NCBI GenBank assembly: GCA_039793685.1
Contig: JBDRAL010000089.1
Coordinates: forward strand, 1-64,000
Origin: JAAFHI01 sp039793685
GTDB lineage: Bacteria; Acidobacteriota; Blastocatellia; Chloracidobacteriales; Chloracidobacteriaceae
Length of the DNA stretch: 64,000 nucleotides
Reading direction: 5' to 3'
A program made the position numbers and the translations under genes. Shown in pieces: positions 1 to 10,101 of this stretch. The notes below the pieces were generated by a model. That model was not told the DNA's origin. It saw only the letters and a program-made list of their open reading frames with translations, and ran no database searches. The stretch's first letter is position 1; the number at the start of each line of letters is the position of its first letter.

Positions 1-2471
1 CCACCGATCAGGATTTCGCCCTCGTCGTCTACAACGGCAACACCGCCGTCATCCCGGTCGTCGGCCCGTCGGGTCAGGCGATCACGTCGGAAAGCTGCTC
101 GCCCTCCAACGGCGTGCTCGATCCGGCGGAAACGGTGACGGTCAGTCTCTCGCTCACCAACAGCGGCACGGCGGCCACCAACGGCAACGTGATCGCGACC
201 CTTCAGACCTCGGGCGGCGTGACGGCCCCGAGCGCCGCGCAGAACTACGGCACGCTCGGCATCAACGGCTCGGCGACGCAGTCGTTCACCTTCACGGTCG
301 ATCCGACGCGCGCCTGCGGCGGGACGGTCACGGCCACCCTCGCCCTGGCGGACAACAGCGGCAGCCTCGGCACGGTGAGCTACACCTTCCAGGTCGGCGT
401 CCTGTCGGTCAATCTCGCGCAGAACTTCGACGGCGTGACGGCCCCGGCCCTTCCGGCCAACTGGACCGCCGCCATCACCGGCACCGGCACGGCGTGGGTC
501 ACCCAGGCCTCGACGCCCGACACCGCCCCGAACTCGGTCTTCGCGGCCAACCCGGCCGTCGTCACCGACAATATCCTGACCTCGCCGCTCGTCTACTCGA
601 CCGGCCCCGGACAGGTGACGTTCCGCAACAACTACATCACGGAAAGCGGTTTCGACGGCGGCGTCCTCGAAATCAGCATCAACGAAGGTCCGTGGCAGGA
701 CATCGTCGCGGCGGGCGGCTCGTTCACGGCGGGCGGCTACAACGGGACGATCTCCTCGACCCTCGCCAACCAGAGTCCGATTCCTGGCCGCGCGGCCTGG
801 ACCGGCAACTCGGGCGGCTACATCACCTCCACCGCCAACCTTCCGGCGGCGGCGACCGGCAACTTCTTCCGCCTGCGGTGGCGGCTCGGCACGGACAACA
901 TCGTCGCCTCGACCGGCTGGCGCATCGACTCGGTGCAGGTTTCCGCCGGCTTCCTCTGCTGCGGTCAGGTCCAGCCGCCGGTGCCCCCGTTCGTGACGCG
1001 CGGCGCGGTGACGGCGACCGAAACCGCCGGCCCGGCCAACAGCGACGGCGACGGTTCGATCGAGCCGTGCGAAACCTTCAACATCAACGTCCCGCTTACC
1101 AACGTCGGCGGCTCGCCCGCCACGGCGACGAGTGTGACCCTCACCTCGACCACGCCGAACGTGTTCATTTCGCAGCCGACGGTCAGCTACGGCACGATCA
1201 ACGCCGGGGCGACCGTGGCCAACGCGACGTTTGAAGTGCGGCTTGCGTCGTGCTTCGTTCCGTTCACGACCATCAACTTCACGGCGACCACGACCTTCAG
1301 CGGCGGTCCGATCACGCAGAATGTCTCGACCTTCACGGTCGCGACCGCCTGCGCGCTCGGCGCGCCAAGCGTCACGACGTTCTCCAACACGACCGCCATC
1401 ACCATTCCGGCAAGCGGAACGGGGGCTACGACCGGCGCGCCGGCGAATCCCTATCCCTCGACCATCGCGGTTTCCGGTCTGACCGGCACGGTCACCAAGG
1501 TCACGGCGACGCTGACCAACTTCAGCCACACCTTCCCGAGCGACGTGGACGTGGTGCTCGTCGGGCCGGGCGGGCAGTTCTGCGTGCTGATGTCCGACGC
1601 GGCCGGAACCGCCACCCTCACCGGACGGAACTACACGTTTGACGACGCAGCGGCGGCGACCCTGCCGTCCGGCGCGGCGAGCGGCACCTACCGTCCGACC
1701 AACACCGCCGGACCGGATGCCTTCCCGTCCCCCGGACCGGGCAGCATCACGCAGGTCAACCCGGTGCTGTCAGTCTTCAACGGCGTCAATCCGAACGGAA
1801 ACTGGAATCTGTATGTGGTTGACGACGCTGTCGGCGATACCGGTTCGTTCGCGGGCGGCTGGACCCTCAACATCACCACCCGGACACCCGACTGCACCAC
1901 CACGGCAACCTGCCCGGTCGGCCAGTCGGTCAACAGCCTCATCAGCGTCTCGGTCACGGGCACGTCGGTGCAGGCCCCGACCTGCGGCGCGCAGGGCTAC
2001 GGCGCGGACATCATCATCGATGCCACGCTGACCAACAACAGCACCGCTCCGATCACCTGTGGCTCGTTCCAGTTGGTCGAACTCGGCCATGCCAACGGCG
2101 TGCCGCCGGCCGTTCCCTTCCGCCTCATGTCGGCGGCGGGCACGACCTGTACCTCCGGAGGTCTGGTCGGAGCGACCCAGCCCTTCCCGGCGGGCGCGAT
2201 TCCGCTCAATCCGGGCCAGTCGGTCCCGGTCCAGTTCCGGATCGCGGCCGAAACGGTTCGCCGGTTCCGCTTCGTGATCACCGCGAGCGGCTTCGTTCCG
2301 GCGACGGCCCTCAACCGCGCGGCGAAAACGACCTCGCCCGCGATGGCCAAAGCCTTCGACGTCGATTTCACGGCCAACGGCACCGCGAAGGTGACGCCGG
2401 TCAAGGCCGACGGACGCGGCGAAGTCGCCGACCGGGCGGAGAAATCCGACCGCAAGATCTCGCGTAAATAA
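1..2471 (+). CDS. C-terminal part of a giant secreted S8-type protease or adhesin (5' end outside window)
   Basis: The frame is open from base 3 and ends with TAA at 2469-2471, so the real start lies upstream. The first visible residues (TDQDFALVVYN) match an internal stretch of the next gene, encoded near 5700, so this is the tail of a paralogue of that subtilisin-like protein. Order seen: a CARDB-like beta repeat (about 60-400), a MAM/choice-of-anchor-J-like segment beginning QNFDGVTAPALPANW (about 415-945), a second CARDB-like repeat (about 1005-1370), a proprotein-convertase P-domain (about 1390-1890, with SDVDVVLVGPGG and GNWNLYVVDD), and a C-terminal domain with PTCGAQGYG and VELGHANGVPP that is shared with the neighbour. 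Probably exported to the cell surface. The catalytic domain is not visible here. Confidence 0.85.
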   Translation, partial: TDQDFALVVYNGNTAVIPVVGPSGQAITSESCSPSNGVLDPAETVTVSLSLTNSGTAATNGNVIATLQTSGGVTAPSAAQNYGTLGINGSATQSFTFTVDPTRACGGTVTATLALADNSGSLGTVSYTFQVGVLSVNLAQNFDGVTAPALPANWTAAITGTGTAWVTQASTPDTAPNSVFAANPAVVTDNILTSPLVYSTGPGQVTFRNNYITESGFDGGVLEISINEGPWQDIVAAGGSFTAGGYNGTISSTLANQSPIPGRAAWTGNSGGYITSTANLPAAATGNFFRLRWRLGTDNIVASTGWRIDSVQVSAGFLCCGQVQPPVPPFVTRGAVTATETAGPANSDGDGSIEPCETFNINVPLTNVGGSPATATSVTLTSTTPNVFISQPTVSYGTINAGATVANATFEVRLASCFVPFTTINFTATTTFSGGPITQNVSTFTVATACALGAPSVTTFSNTTAITIPASGTGATTGAPANPYPSTIAVSGLTGTVTKVTATLTNFSHTFPSDVDVVLVGPGGQFCVLMSDAAGTATLTGRNYTFDDAAAATLPSGAASGTYRPTNTAGPDAFPSPGPGSITQVNPVLSVFNGVNPNGNWNLYVVDDAVGDTGSFAGGWTLNITTRTPDCTTTATCPVGQSVNSLISVSVTGTSVQAPTCGAQGYGADIIIDATLTNNSTAPITCGSFQLVELGHANGVPPAVPFRLMSAAGTTCTSGGLVGATQPFPAGAIPLNPGQSVPVQFRIAAETVRRFRFVITASGFVPATALNRAAKTTSPAMAKAFDVDFTANGTAKVTPVKADGRGEVADRAEKSDRKISRK

Positions 2472-2524
2472 CCGAACTCCGCCGGGACGACGGACGCACC
2501 GCGTCCCGGCGCTTTTCCAACTTT

Positions 2525-2570
2525 AAAAAAGAAGCGGCCGCGGGGATTCGTCCTCGCGGCCGCTTTTTTT
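2525..2570. terminator. Bidirectional intrinsic terminator
   Basis: A GC-rich stem (gcggccgcgggga paired with tcctcgcggccgc, one G-T pair) has an A-tract before it and a run of seven T after it. It lies 54 bases past the stop of the first protease gene. The same core recurs after the next gene. Confidence 0.85.
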
Positions 2571-2587
2571 AAGCCAAGGCTCAAAAA

Positions 2588-2820
2588 AGTCTGGAGTCCG
2601 GAGTCGCGAGTCTGGAGTCAGAAAAACGATGAATGATGAACGATGAACGCGGAAGTGAAAAAATCCGGAGTTGAGAAAACGGCGGGAGCTTTTGAACAAA
2701 ACGACTTGATGAGAAATACGAAAAACAGACGCTCAACCCCGGACCCGCCTTTTTCTTGGTTCATCATTCATCATTCATCGTTTCTTTGACTCCAGACGCT
2801 CGACTCCAGACTCCAGACTT
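2588..2820. repeat. Composite short-tandem-repeat inverted pair, family A plus gatgaa units
   Basis: The left arm 2588-2648 holds agtctggagtc-type units followed by gatgaatgatgaac units. The right arm 2758-2820 carries the reverse complement in mirrored order (ttcatcattcatc, then gactccagac). The arms are about 60 nt each and largely complementary, so the transcript could form a very long hairpin. It fills much of the 618-bp gap between the two proteases. No gene is seen in the rest of this gap. Confidence 0.8.
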
Positions 2821-2840
2821 CCCCTTCAACGTTAATCCCA

Positions 2841-2870
2841 TTGACAGAAACACGTTTCCGGGCCTAGTTT
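2841..2870 (+). promoter_or_regulatory. Possible sigma-70-type promoter for the S8 protease gene
   Basis: TTGACA at 2841-2846 is followed after 18 bases by TAGTTT at 2865-2870, a perfect -35 with a weak -10. This would give a leader of about 210 nt before the start at 3090. The call rests on sequence match only. Confidence 0.35.
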
Positions 2871-3089
2871 CGTACAGAACCATACAATCACTTCATCCGG
2901 CTGAAAAAAATCACACCGATCTTCACTTCCGATTTTTCAGCCGCCGAGGCCTGAACCAAACTCGAACCGTTCCCGACCTCCATGGGAACGCCGTTTTCGC
3001 TTCATGCCATGTGAGGAGTCGGGCATTCCGTCGGCATTTCGATGACCGGCGGCGGCACCGTTTCCCTTTTCCGTCAGGAGGATTACCAA

Positions 3090-6000
3090 ATGAAATTACC
3101 GAATGCCGGCCCGGCAGCGGGCAGGCGGAGGCAGGGTTCGCTATGGCGCCCCTTGCTGACGCTTGCGGCACTGGTCACGGTCTGTCTTGGGTACACATGG
3201 ATTTCGCCGCGGGTCCCCAACGTCAGCGCCGGACAAACCGAAAAATCACCCTATTACCGTCCGATTCCCGATTTCACGTCCGGGCATAAGGGACACAAGG
3301 TCGTCACCCAAGGTGGCGCAGCGGCGAAGTTCGCCCCGGCCGGGCGAGTTGCCGATTACGGCTCGTTTCAGGTCTACCGGATTGACGACGGTCAGGCCAA
3401 AGCGGCGGCCTCGATTCCCGGAGCCGAGATTCACGATGAATTTGACGTCATTTATCTGAATGCGACCCCCATCGACACCACCACCGACAACGCCCGGCTC
3501 CTGAATGCGCAGGTCGCGGAACGCGGCAAGCGCGGCGGCGGATCGGGACTCTATCTGGTGCAGTTCGCCGGTCCGATTCGCGACGAATGGATCGACGGGC
3601 TGAAGGAAGGCGGCGTCCAGATCATCAACTACATCCCGAACAACGCCTACCTCGTCAAAGCCGACGGGGCGGGGCTGGCGGCGATGGGCAAGATGACGGG
3701 CGCGGTCCAGTTCATGGCGCCCTATCTCGACTGGATGAAGTTTCATCCGGACGCCCTGCCCTACGACCTGAAGGGCAATGCCAAGGCGCAGATCGGCGAC
3801 GGCTATAAAATCCAGCTTGCCGCCGACAAGGTTCTCAACGCCGAAACGATGGCGCTACTGGACGCGATCAAGGTCGGCGACATTCCGGGCAGCTATGCCT
3901 ACAGCCAGTATGTGAACCTCAACGTCCGCCTGACGCCGGAAAACGCCCAGCGCATCGCCGAGCGGCCGGACGTCATCTCGATCCATCCCTTCATTCCGAT
4001 GCACAAGATGGACGAGCGGCAGGACATGATCCTCGCCGGCAACCTGACCGCCGGCGTGCCGAACACGGGCAGCTACCTGACCCAGCTTTCGAACTGGGGC
4101 TTCACGCAGGCGCAGTTCAACGCGTCGGGCTTCATCGTGGACGTGACCGACGACGGCGCGGACCGGAACCCGACCGGGGCCGACCCCGGCACGATTCCGC
4201 AGGATTCGAACACCGGTCCGGTCATGGCCCGGCACTTCGTCCTTTATGAACTCGGCCAGCGCCTGATCGGCGACACGGTGCCGACCGGCACGAGCCGCTT
4301 CGCCTACAAAAGCCGCTGGGGCACGGGTTCGACCACCGACGCCGGCCTCGGCGTGAGCGGTCACGGTCAATTGAACATGAGCATTGTCGGCGGCTACGTT
4401 CCGAACGGAACGGTCGGCGGCGTCAACTTCAACGCCGCGCCGCACGCCGACGCGAGCGGCTTCCACTTCGGCCTTGGCGTCGCGCCGTTCGTCAAGCTGG
4501 CCAACTCGGTCATCTTCGACCCGAACTTCACCAGCCCGCCCCTCGCCAACATGCTTTCGGCGGGTTATACCAGCGGCACGCGCATCAGCAGCAACAGTTG
4601 GGGATCGAACGCGGGCGGGGCCTATACCTCCGACTCGCAGACCTATGACGGCCTCGTGCGCGACTCGCAGAGCGGCACGGCCGGCAACCAGCAGATGATC
4701 ATCACCTTCTCCGCCGGCAACGCTGGCTCCGGCGCCAACACCATCGGCGCGCCCGCGACCGGCAAGAACGTCTTTTGCGTCGGCGCGGCGGAAAACGTGC
4801 AGGCCTTCGGCGGCGCCGACGGCTGCGGCACGACCGACGCCGAAGCCGACAATGCCAACGATGTGGTCGGCTTCTCCAGCCGCGGTCCCTGCGACGACGG
4901 CCGTATCAAGCCCGACATTCAGGCCCCCGGGACGCACATTTCGGGGATGACCTTCGTCCAGCTCGGCACGACCGGCAACGGCACGGCCGAAGCGACCTAC
5001 CGCGCGGACGGCGTTTGCGCCGGTCCCGGCGGCAGCAACTTCTTCCCGACGACGCAGCAGTGGTACACCGCGTCGTCCGGCACGAGCCACTCGAACCCGG
5101 CCGTCGCCGGCGGTTCGGCGCTCGTCTATCAGCAGTTCATCAACAACCCGAGCTACATCGCGACCAACCGCGTTCCCGCGGGCAGCGCGCCGCCCAGCCC
5201 GGCGATGAACAAGGCCTACATCGTCAACTCCGCCCGCTACATGACCGGCGTCTCCGCCAACGACACGCTCCCGTCAAACAACCAGGGCTTCGGGATGATG
5301 AACCTCGGCACGGCCTTCGACGGCACGCCGCGCATCATTCGCGACCAGGTCGCGGGCGACACCTTCGGCAACACCGGTGAACTCCGGGTCTTCGGCGCGC
5401 AGGTCACGGACGGCTCGAAGCCGTTCCGCGTGACGCTCGCCTTCACCGACGCGCCGGGGGCGACCTCGGGCAACGCGTTCGTCAACAACCTCGACCTCGA
5501 AGTCATCGCCGGCGGCAACACCTACCTCGGCAACGTGTTCACGGGCGCCAACTCGACGACCGGCGGCACGGCCGATCCGCGCGACAACGTCGAATCGGTC
5601 TTCATTCCGGGCGGCACGCTCGCGACGGGCACGCAGGTGCTCATCCGCGTCCGCGCGACCAACATCGCGGGCGACGGCGTTCCGGGCAACGCCGACACGA
5701 CCGATCAGGACTTCGCGCTCGTCGCGTACAACGCCAATCCGGCGGTGGTCAACGCGCTGCTCACGCAGGGCACGCCGACCGTCATCACCGGCAACAACAT
5801 CATCGAGCCGAACGAATGCAACTCGATGAACATTCCGCTTTCGAACGCCAGCCCCGACACGGGCGCGACGGCGGTGAGCGCGACGCTTTCGACCACCACG
5901 CCGGGCGTGACGATCACGACGGCGACTTCGGCCTACCCCGACATCGCGGCAGGCGGCACGCAGACCAACACGACGCCATTCCAGGTTTCGACCACCAACG

Positions 6001-8546
6001 CGGTCGCCTGCGGAACGACGATCAACTTCACCCTCACGGTGAACTTCACCGGCGGCGCGTCACCGGCCACCTTCAACTTCACCCAGCTCGTCGGCCAGCC
6101 GGCGAACCCGAACTACACCTTCACCTCGACGACCGGCACGATTTCCTCGACCGGCACGCTCGTCTCGACCGCTTCACAGGATGACGACGCGGTCGTGACC
6201 ACGACCACGCCGTTCGCCTTCACCGTCTACGGCAACGCCGTCACCTCGGGCCAGACCATCAGCCTGAGCACGAACGGCACCCTCCAGTTCATCGCTTCGG
6301 GCGGTTCAACCTCCCTCACCAACGGCGCGCTGCCGGCCACGGCCTTCGGCGCGACGACGACGGTCCTCATGCCGTACTGGGACGACCTCGACATGCGGAC
6401 GACCATCACCACCGGCGGCGGTATCTACACGGAAACCACCGGCACGGCCCCGAACCGGACCTTCAAGGTGGAATGGCGCGCGCGCCACTTCGTCTCGGGT
6501 CAGACGCTCGGCGCTCCCGACACGAACTTCGCGATCCTTTTCCATGAGGGATCGGACAACTTCGAATACGTCTACGCCTTGGCGGGCGCGGGCGCGAACG
6601 CGGGCGGCGTCTCCGCCACGGTCGGTGTCCAGGCGGCCACGACCGGCACGACCTTCACGCAGTTCTCGAACAACACTGCCAGCCTCACGAATGGCCAGCA
6701 GTTGAACGCCGCGCGGGCGGCGGGCATCTGTACGCCGGGCACGGGCGGCTGCGGTTCGACCTGTCCGACCATCACGGTCACTCCCGCGACCCTGCCGAAC
6801 GGCACGGTCGGAACGCCCTACCCCACGCAGAACTTCGCGGGCAGCGGCGGAGTCGGGCCGTATTCCTTCAGCGTCACCGGCGGCACGCTGCCGGCCGGCC
6901 TCACCCTGTCGAGCGCGGGTGTTCTTTCGGGAACGCCGACGGCGACGGGCACCTCCAACTTCTCGGTGGTGGCGACCGATGCCAACACCTGCACCGGCAT
7001 CGTGACCTTCACCGGCGTCACCGTGGTTTCGGCCAACGTCTCGCGCGGCGCGGTGACAGTGACGAGCAACAGCGGCATCGTTCAACCGAACGCCTGCAAC
7101 ACGTTGACGGTCGCCCTCAACAACTCGGGCAGCGGTCCGGCGACCGGCGTGAGCGGCACGCTTTCGACCACGACGCCGGGCGTGACCGTCACGACGGGCA
7201 CTTCCGCCTATCCGACGCTCGCGGCGGGCAGCAGCGGCACGATCAACACGACGCCGTTCCAGTTCTCCACCGACAATACGGTCGCGTGCGGTTCGAACAT
7301 CAGCTTCACGCTCACCGTGACCTATGTGGGCGGCGGCTCGCCGTCCGTCTTCAACTTCACCCAGACCGTCGGCACGCTCGCGACGGCCTTCAGTGAAAAC
7401 TTCGACGGTGTGACCGTACCGGCGCTTCCCGCCGGCTGGACCACGCAGCAGACCGGCACGTCGCCTCCGGCGGTGTGGGCGACGACCGCGACCGGCGCCG
7501 ACAGCGCGCCGAACGTGGCCTTCACCAACGGCTCAACGTCGGTTTCCAGCAACAGTCTCGTCAGCCCGGCGATTGCACTGCCCGCCGGTCCCAACGCGAC
7601 GACCTTCACCTTCCGTCACGCGTGGAACTTTGAAAGCGCCACCTCGTCCTTCGACGGCGGCGTCCTCGAACTCACCACCGACGGCGGCACGACCTTCAAC
7701 GACGTGACCAGCGGCGCGGTCGGCGGGACCTTCACCGCCGGCGGCTACACTGGCACGATTTCGTCCAGCTTCAGCAATCCGCTCGGCGGACGCGCGGCGT
7801 GGGTCAGACAGCAAACGGCCTACGTCACCTCCACGCTTTCGCTGCCGGCCACGCTCAACGGACAGACCATCATGTTCCGGTGGCGCGCGGGCTTCGACAG
7901 TTCCACCGCGGCGACCAATCCCAACTGGCGGATTGACACCATGTCGCTTTCGGGGGGCTTCACCTGCACGCCGGGCACGGGCGGCTGCGGCGGCGGACCG
8001 ACCTGCGGTACACCGTCCATCGTCAACTCGCTCGTGTCGTTCAGCGGCAGCGGCGCGCTCGCGGCGCCGACCTGCGGCGCGCAGGGCTACTCGAACGACT
8101 ACGTCCTGAACGCCGTCATCACCAACACCAGCGCACAGACCCTCTGCTCGCTGTCGTGCCAGGTGGTCGAACTGGCTGAAACCGGCGGCGTTCCGCCGAC
8201 CGTTCCGTTCCGGCTCATCTCGGCGGACAGCGCAACCTGCTCCTCCGGCGGTCTCGTCGGCTCGATTCAAACGATCACCACCCCGACCACGCTCGCTCCG
8301 GGCCAGTCGGCGAACGTGACGTTCCGCATCGCGCTCCCGACGGCTCGTCGGTTCCGCTTCACCATGAACGTCATCGGCGGCATCCAGTCCGGTGGATTCT
8401 CGGCCATCCCGGCCGCGAAATCGCTCACCGCGCTGAACGCCCCGCTCACGTTCGACATCGACAACGGCAAAGTCGCCCGGACCACCCGGACGACCGACGT
8501 GGCCGGCGCGCGGGTCAACCAGCCCGCGGCGCTCCGCCGCAAGTAG
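3090..8546 (+). CDS. Giant secreted subtilisin-like serine protease (S8) with beta-sandwich repeats
   Basis: 1818 aa. The start at 3090 is chosen because AGGAGG lies 8 bases upstream; an in-frame start at 3042 lacks this. A hydrophobic export segment (LLTLAALVTVCLGYTW) follows a basic N-terminus. The S8 triad is visible: Asp in VTDDGAD (about 354), His in SGHGQLNMS (about 425) and Ser in SSGTSHSNPAVAGG (about 666), with the oxyanion Asn in SAGNAGSG. The usual HGT around the histidine is HGQ. Downstream come two CARDB-like repeats, a module with LMPYWDDLD, a putative-Ig (He_PIG-like) domain (LPAGLTLSSAGVLSGTP), a choice-of-anchor-J-like segment and the same C-terminal domain as the preceding paralogue. 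It probably acts at the cell surface. Substrate unknown. Confidence 0.9.
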   Translation: MKLPNAGPAAGRRRQGSLWRPLLTLAALVTVCLGYTWISPRVPNVSAGQTEKSPYYRPIPDFTSGHKGHKVVTQGGAAAKFAPAGRVADYGSFQVYRIDDGQAKAAASIPGAEIHDEFDVIYLNATPIDTTTDNARLLNAQVAERGKRGGGSGLYLVQFAGPIRDEWIDGLKEGGVQIINYIPNNAYLVKADGAGLAAMGKMTGAVQFMAPYLDWMKFHPDALPYDLKGNAKAQIGDGYKIQLAADKVLNAETMALLDAIKVGDIPGSYAYSQYVNLNVRLTPENAQRIAERPDVISIHPFIPMHKMDERQDMILAGNLTAGVPNTGSYLTQLSNWGFTQAQFNASGFIVDVTDDGADRNPTGADPGTIPQDSNTGPVMARHFVLYELGQRLIGDTVPTGTSRFAYKSRWGTGSTTDAGLGVSGHGQLNMSIVGGYVPNGTVGGVNFNAAPHADASGFHFGLGVAPFVKLANSVIFDPNFTSPPLANMLSAGYTSGTRISSNSWGSNAGGAYTSDSQTYDGLVRDSQSGTAGNQQMIITFSAGNAGSGANTIGAPATGKNVFCVGAAENVQAFGGADGCGTTDAEADNANDVVGFSSRGPCDDGRIKPDIQAPGTHISGMTFVQLGTTGNGTAEATYRADGVCAGPGGSNFFPTTQQWYTASSGTSHSNPAVAGGSALVYQQFINNPSYIATNRVPAGSAPPSPAMNKAYIVNSARYMTGVSANDTLPSNNQGFGMMNLGTAFDGTPRIIRDQVAGDTFGNTGELRVFGAQVTDGSKPFRVTLAFTDAPGATSGNAFVNNLDLEVIAGGNTYLGNVFTGANSTTGGTADPRDNVESVFIPGGTLATGTQVLIRVRATNIAGDGVPGNADTTDQDFALVAYNANPAVVNALLTQGTPTVITGNNIIEPNECNSMNIPLSNASPDTGATAVSATLSTTTPGVTITTATSAYPDIAAGGTQTNTTPFQVSTTNAVACGTTINFTLTVNFTGGASPATFNFTQLVGQPANPNYTFTSTTGTISSTGTLVSTASQDDDAVVTTTTPFAFTVYGNAVTSGQTISLSTNGTLQFIASGGSTSLTNGALPATAFGATTTVLMPYWDDLDMRTTITTGGGIYTETTGTAPNRTFKVEWRARHFVSGQTLGAPDTNFAILFHEGSDNFEYVYALAGAGANAGGVSATVGVQAATTGTTFTQFSNNTASLTNGQQLNAARAAGICTPGTGGCGSTCPTITVTPATLPNGTVGTPYPTQNFAGSGGVGPYSFSVTGGTLPAGLTLSSAGVLSGTPTATGTSNFSVVATDANTCTGIVTFTGVTVVSANVSRGAVTVTSNSGIVQPNACNTLTVALNNSGSGPATGVSGTLSTTTPGVTVTTGTSAYPTLAAGSSGTINTTPFQFSTDNTVACGSNISFTLTVTYVGGGSPSVFNFTQTVGTLATAFSENFDGVTVPALPAGWTTQQTGTSPPAVWATTATGADSAPNVAFTNGSTSVSSNSLVSPAIALPAGPNATTFTFRHAWNFESATSSFDGGVLELTTDGGTTFNDVTSGAVGGTFTAGGYTGTISSSFSNPLGGRAAWVRQQTAYVTSTLSLPATLNGQTIMFRWRAGFDSSTAATNPNWRIDTMSLSGGFTCTPGTGGCGGGPTCGTPSIVNSLVSFSGSGALAAPTCGAQGYSNDYVLNAVITNTSAQTLCSLSCQVVELAETGGVPPTVPFRLISADSATCSSGGLVGSIQTITTPTTLAPGQSANVTFRIALPTARRFRFTMNVIGGIQSGGFSAIPAAKSLTALNAPLTFDIDNGKVARTTRTTDVAGARVNQPAALRRK

Positions 8547-8596
8547 TCACAACTTCAAACCCGGCGGGACGCTCCGGCGTTCCGCCCTCCCACCGG

Positions 8597-8632
8597 CCGC
8601 GGGGATTCGTCCTCGCGGCATCTTTCTTTTTT
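8597..8632 (+). terminator. Intrinsic terminator after the S8 protease gene
   Basis: The stem ccgcgggga with loop ttcg and tcctcgcgg is followed by a T-rich run. The core is the same as in the terminator at 2525-2570, so it was probably duplicated along with the gene. Confidence 0.75.
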
Positions 8633-8634
8633 AT

Positions 8635-8905
8635 AGTCTGGAGTCTGGAGTCGAGAGTCTGGAGTCAAATCCGGACTTCGGACTGGAAGACAAGGAAACA
8701 AGGCGCGTTTCGTCAGACGATTTTCCGGTCAAGTCTTTTTCTCCCTGTCTCCAAGTCTCCTTGTCTTGCTTTTGACTCCAGACTCTCGACTCCAGACTCC
8801 AGACTTTTCAATCCCGGCGGTAACTGGTACAAACGCCCGGCGCGGCGGACCGAAGTCTCCCTTCAAGCGGGACTCCAGACTCTCGATTCCGGACTTCAGA
8901 CTTTT
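8635..8905. repeat. Family A composite inverted repeat plus an extra family A copy
   Basis: Left arm 8635-8667 and right arm 8773-8805 are reverse complements built of GAGTCTGG-type units. Inside is ccggacttcggactggaag followed by gacaagga units and their complement (ctccttgtc). The same internal order recurs at 27268, 29207 and 51501. A further minus-oriented copy (8871-8905) ends directly at the beta-lactamase start. The 360-bp gap holds nothing else recognisable. Confidence 0.8.
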
Positions 8906-8906
8906 C

Positions 8907-9791
8907 ATGCTGAAATCGTTTCTTCTCGCGTTTTTTCTCCTCATCGCCGCTCGACCCGCCGCTCCGGCGGATTTCTCCAAACAGTTGAAAGACATCGCCG
9001 ATACCAGCCGTGGCCGGGTGGGCATCGGCGTCGGCGTCATCGAAACCGGCGAATTCGAATGGCTCGACCCCGACGGACGCTTCCCGATGCAGAGCGTCTA
9101 CAAATTCCCCATTTCAATGGCCGTCCTGGCCGCGGTTGACGCCGGAAAACTCAAACTCGATCAAAAAGTCACCATCCGGAAAGACGACTATCTCAGGCAG
9201 GGTCAGGGCAGCCCGATCCGGGACGCCCATCCCGAAGGCAATGTTCAACTGACCGTCCGGGAACTCATCCGCTTCGCCGTGGTGCAAAGCGACGGCACCG
9301 CCAGCGACGTACTTTTACGACTGGTAGGCGGGCCGAATCAGGTGATGGCGTTTCTGAAAGGCATCGGGATTTCCGACATCAATGTCCTGGACACCGAAAA
9401 GACGCTCGGCAAGGATCGTCAGGCGCAGTACCGCAACTGGGCCACCCCGCGCGGCGCGGTCGAGCTTTTGAAGGCATTTCACGCCGGAAAAGGACTTTCC
9501 CCCGCGAGTCATCGGCTTTTAATGACCGACATGACCGACGTGGTGACCGGCCCGAACCGCATCAAGGGCCTACTCCCGCCCGGAACCGTCGTCGCGCACA
9601 AAACCGGCACGGGCGGCACTTCAAAAGGAATCACCAGCGCGACCAACGACATCGGCATCGTCACCCTCCCCGACGGACGTCATCTCGTCGTGGCCGTCTT
9701 CGTGGCCGATTCCCCCGTCGACGACGACACCCGCGCGGCCGTCATCGCCCGCGTCGCCCGCGCCGCGTGGGATCGGTGGAAGAAGGGATGA
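8907..9791 (+). CDS. Class A beta-lactamase, PER-like (subclass A2)
   Basis: 294 aa. A hydrophobic signal peptide (LLAFFLLIAARPAAPA) precedes the mature enzyme, which would act in the periplasm by hydrolysing beta-lactams through an acyl-serine. Motifs: SxxK as SVYK with the nucleophile Ser, SDN as SDG (VQSDGTASDVLL), a general-base Glu candidate in the omega loop (DTEKTL), and KTG in VAHKTGTGG. QYRNWATPRGAVELLKAF and the ATNDIGIVTLPDG stretch resemble PER/CfxA-type enzymes. The start at 8907 is the first Met before the signal peptide. The frame continues upstream, but only through repeat sequence. No Shine-Dalgarno is seen, because the repeat abuts the start. Activity and spectrum cannot be read from sequence. 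Confidence 0.85.
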   Translation: MLKSFLLAFFLLIAARPAAPADFSKQLKDIADTSRGRVGIGVGVIETGEFEWLDPDGRFPMQSVYKFPISMAVLAAVDAGKLKLDQKVTIRKDDYLRQGQGSPIRDAHPEGNVQLTVRELIRFAVVQSDGTASDVLLRLVGGPNQVMAFLKGIGISDINVLDTEKTLGKDRQAQYRNWATPRGAVELLKAFHAGKGLSPASHRLLMTDMTDVVTGPNRIKGLLPPGTVVAHKTGTGGTSKGITSATNDIGIVTLPDGRHLVVAVFVADSPVDDDTRAAVIARVARAAWDRWKKG

Positions 9792-10101
9792 GGGATGAAG
9801 CAAGAACCAACCTCGATGGACCGCGTATGGAACCCCGAGCGTGAGCGAGGGATGCCCACAACCGTGCTTCATCCCGTCCGCAACGCAGTCGGACAGCCGC
9901 CGAACAAGGTCGGACGATGACCGAACCGAGTTGGGACGCAACTGAACCTGATCGGGACGAAGCCATCGAGGAAAAGCCAGCCCCCCCATCGACTGGAATG
10001 CGTTTTTTTCAAGTGGTTTCCCGCCTTCATATTCGCAGGGGGACTTTTCTTTCCGGCCCCCTGCTTTTCATCCGACATATGAGGGAAAAGGAGTCCTTTC
10101 A
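9792..10101. other. 310-bp intergenic region with a dispersed repeat and a leader hairpin
   Basis: Holds gatgagggatgaag units at its left end, a copy of the ccccgagcgtgagcgagg repeat (9825-9852) and a hairpin near the next gene (10035-10068). I see no credible gene; an 86-codon reading frame at 9917 overlaps the next CDS and has no recognisable content. Confidence 0.5.
10035..10068 (+). terminator. Terminator-like hairpin in the leader of the 10102 gene
   Basis: gcaggggg and ccccctgc form a perfect 8-bp stem followed by TTTT, ending 33 bases before the next start codon. It could end beta-lactamase transcription or act as an attenuator. Confidence 0.5.
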
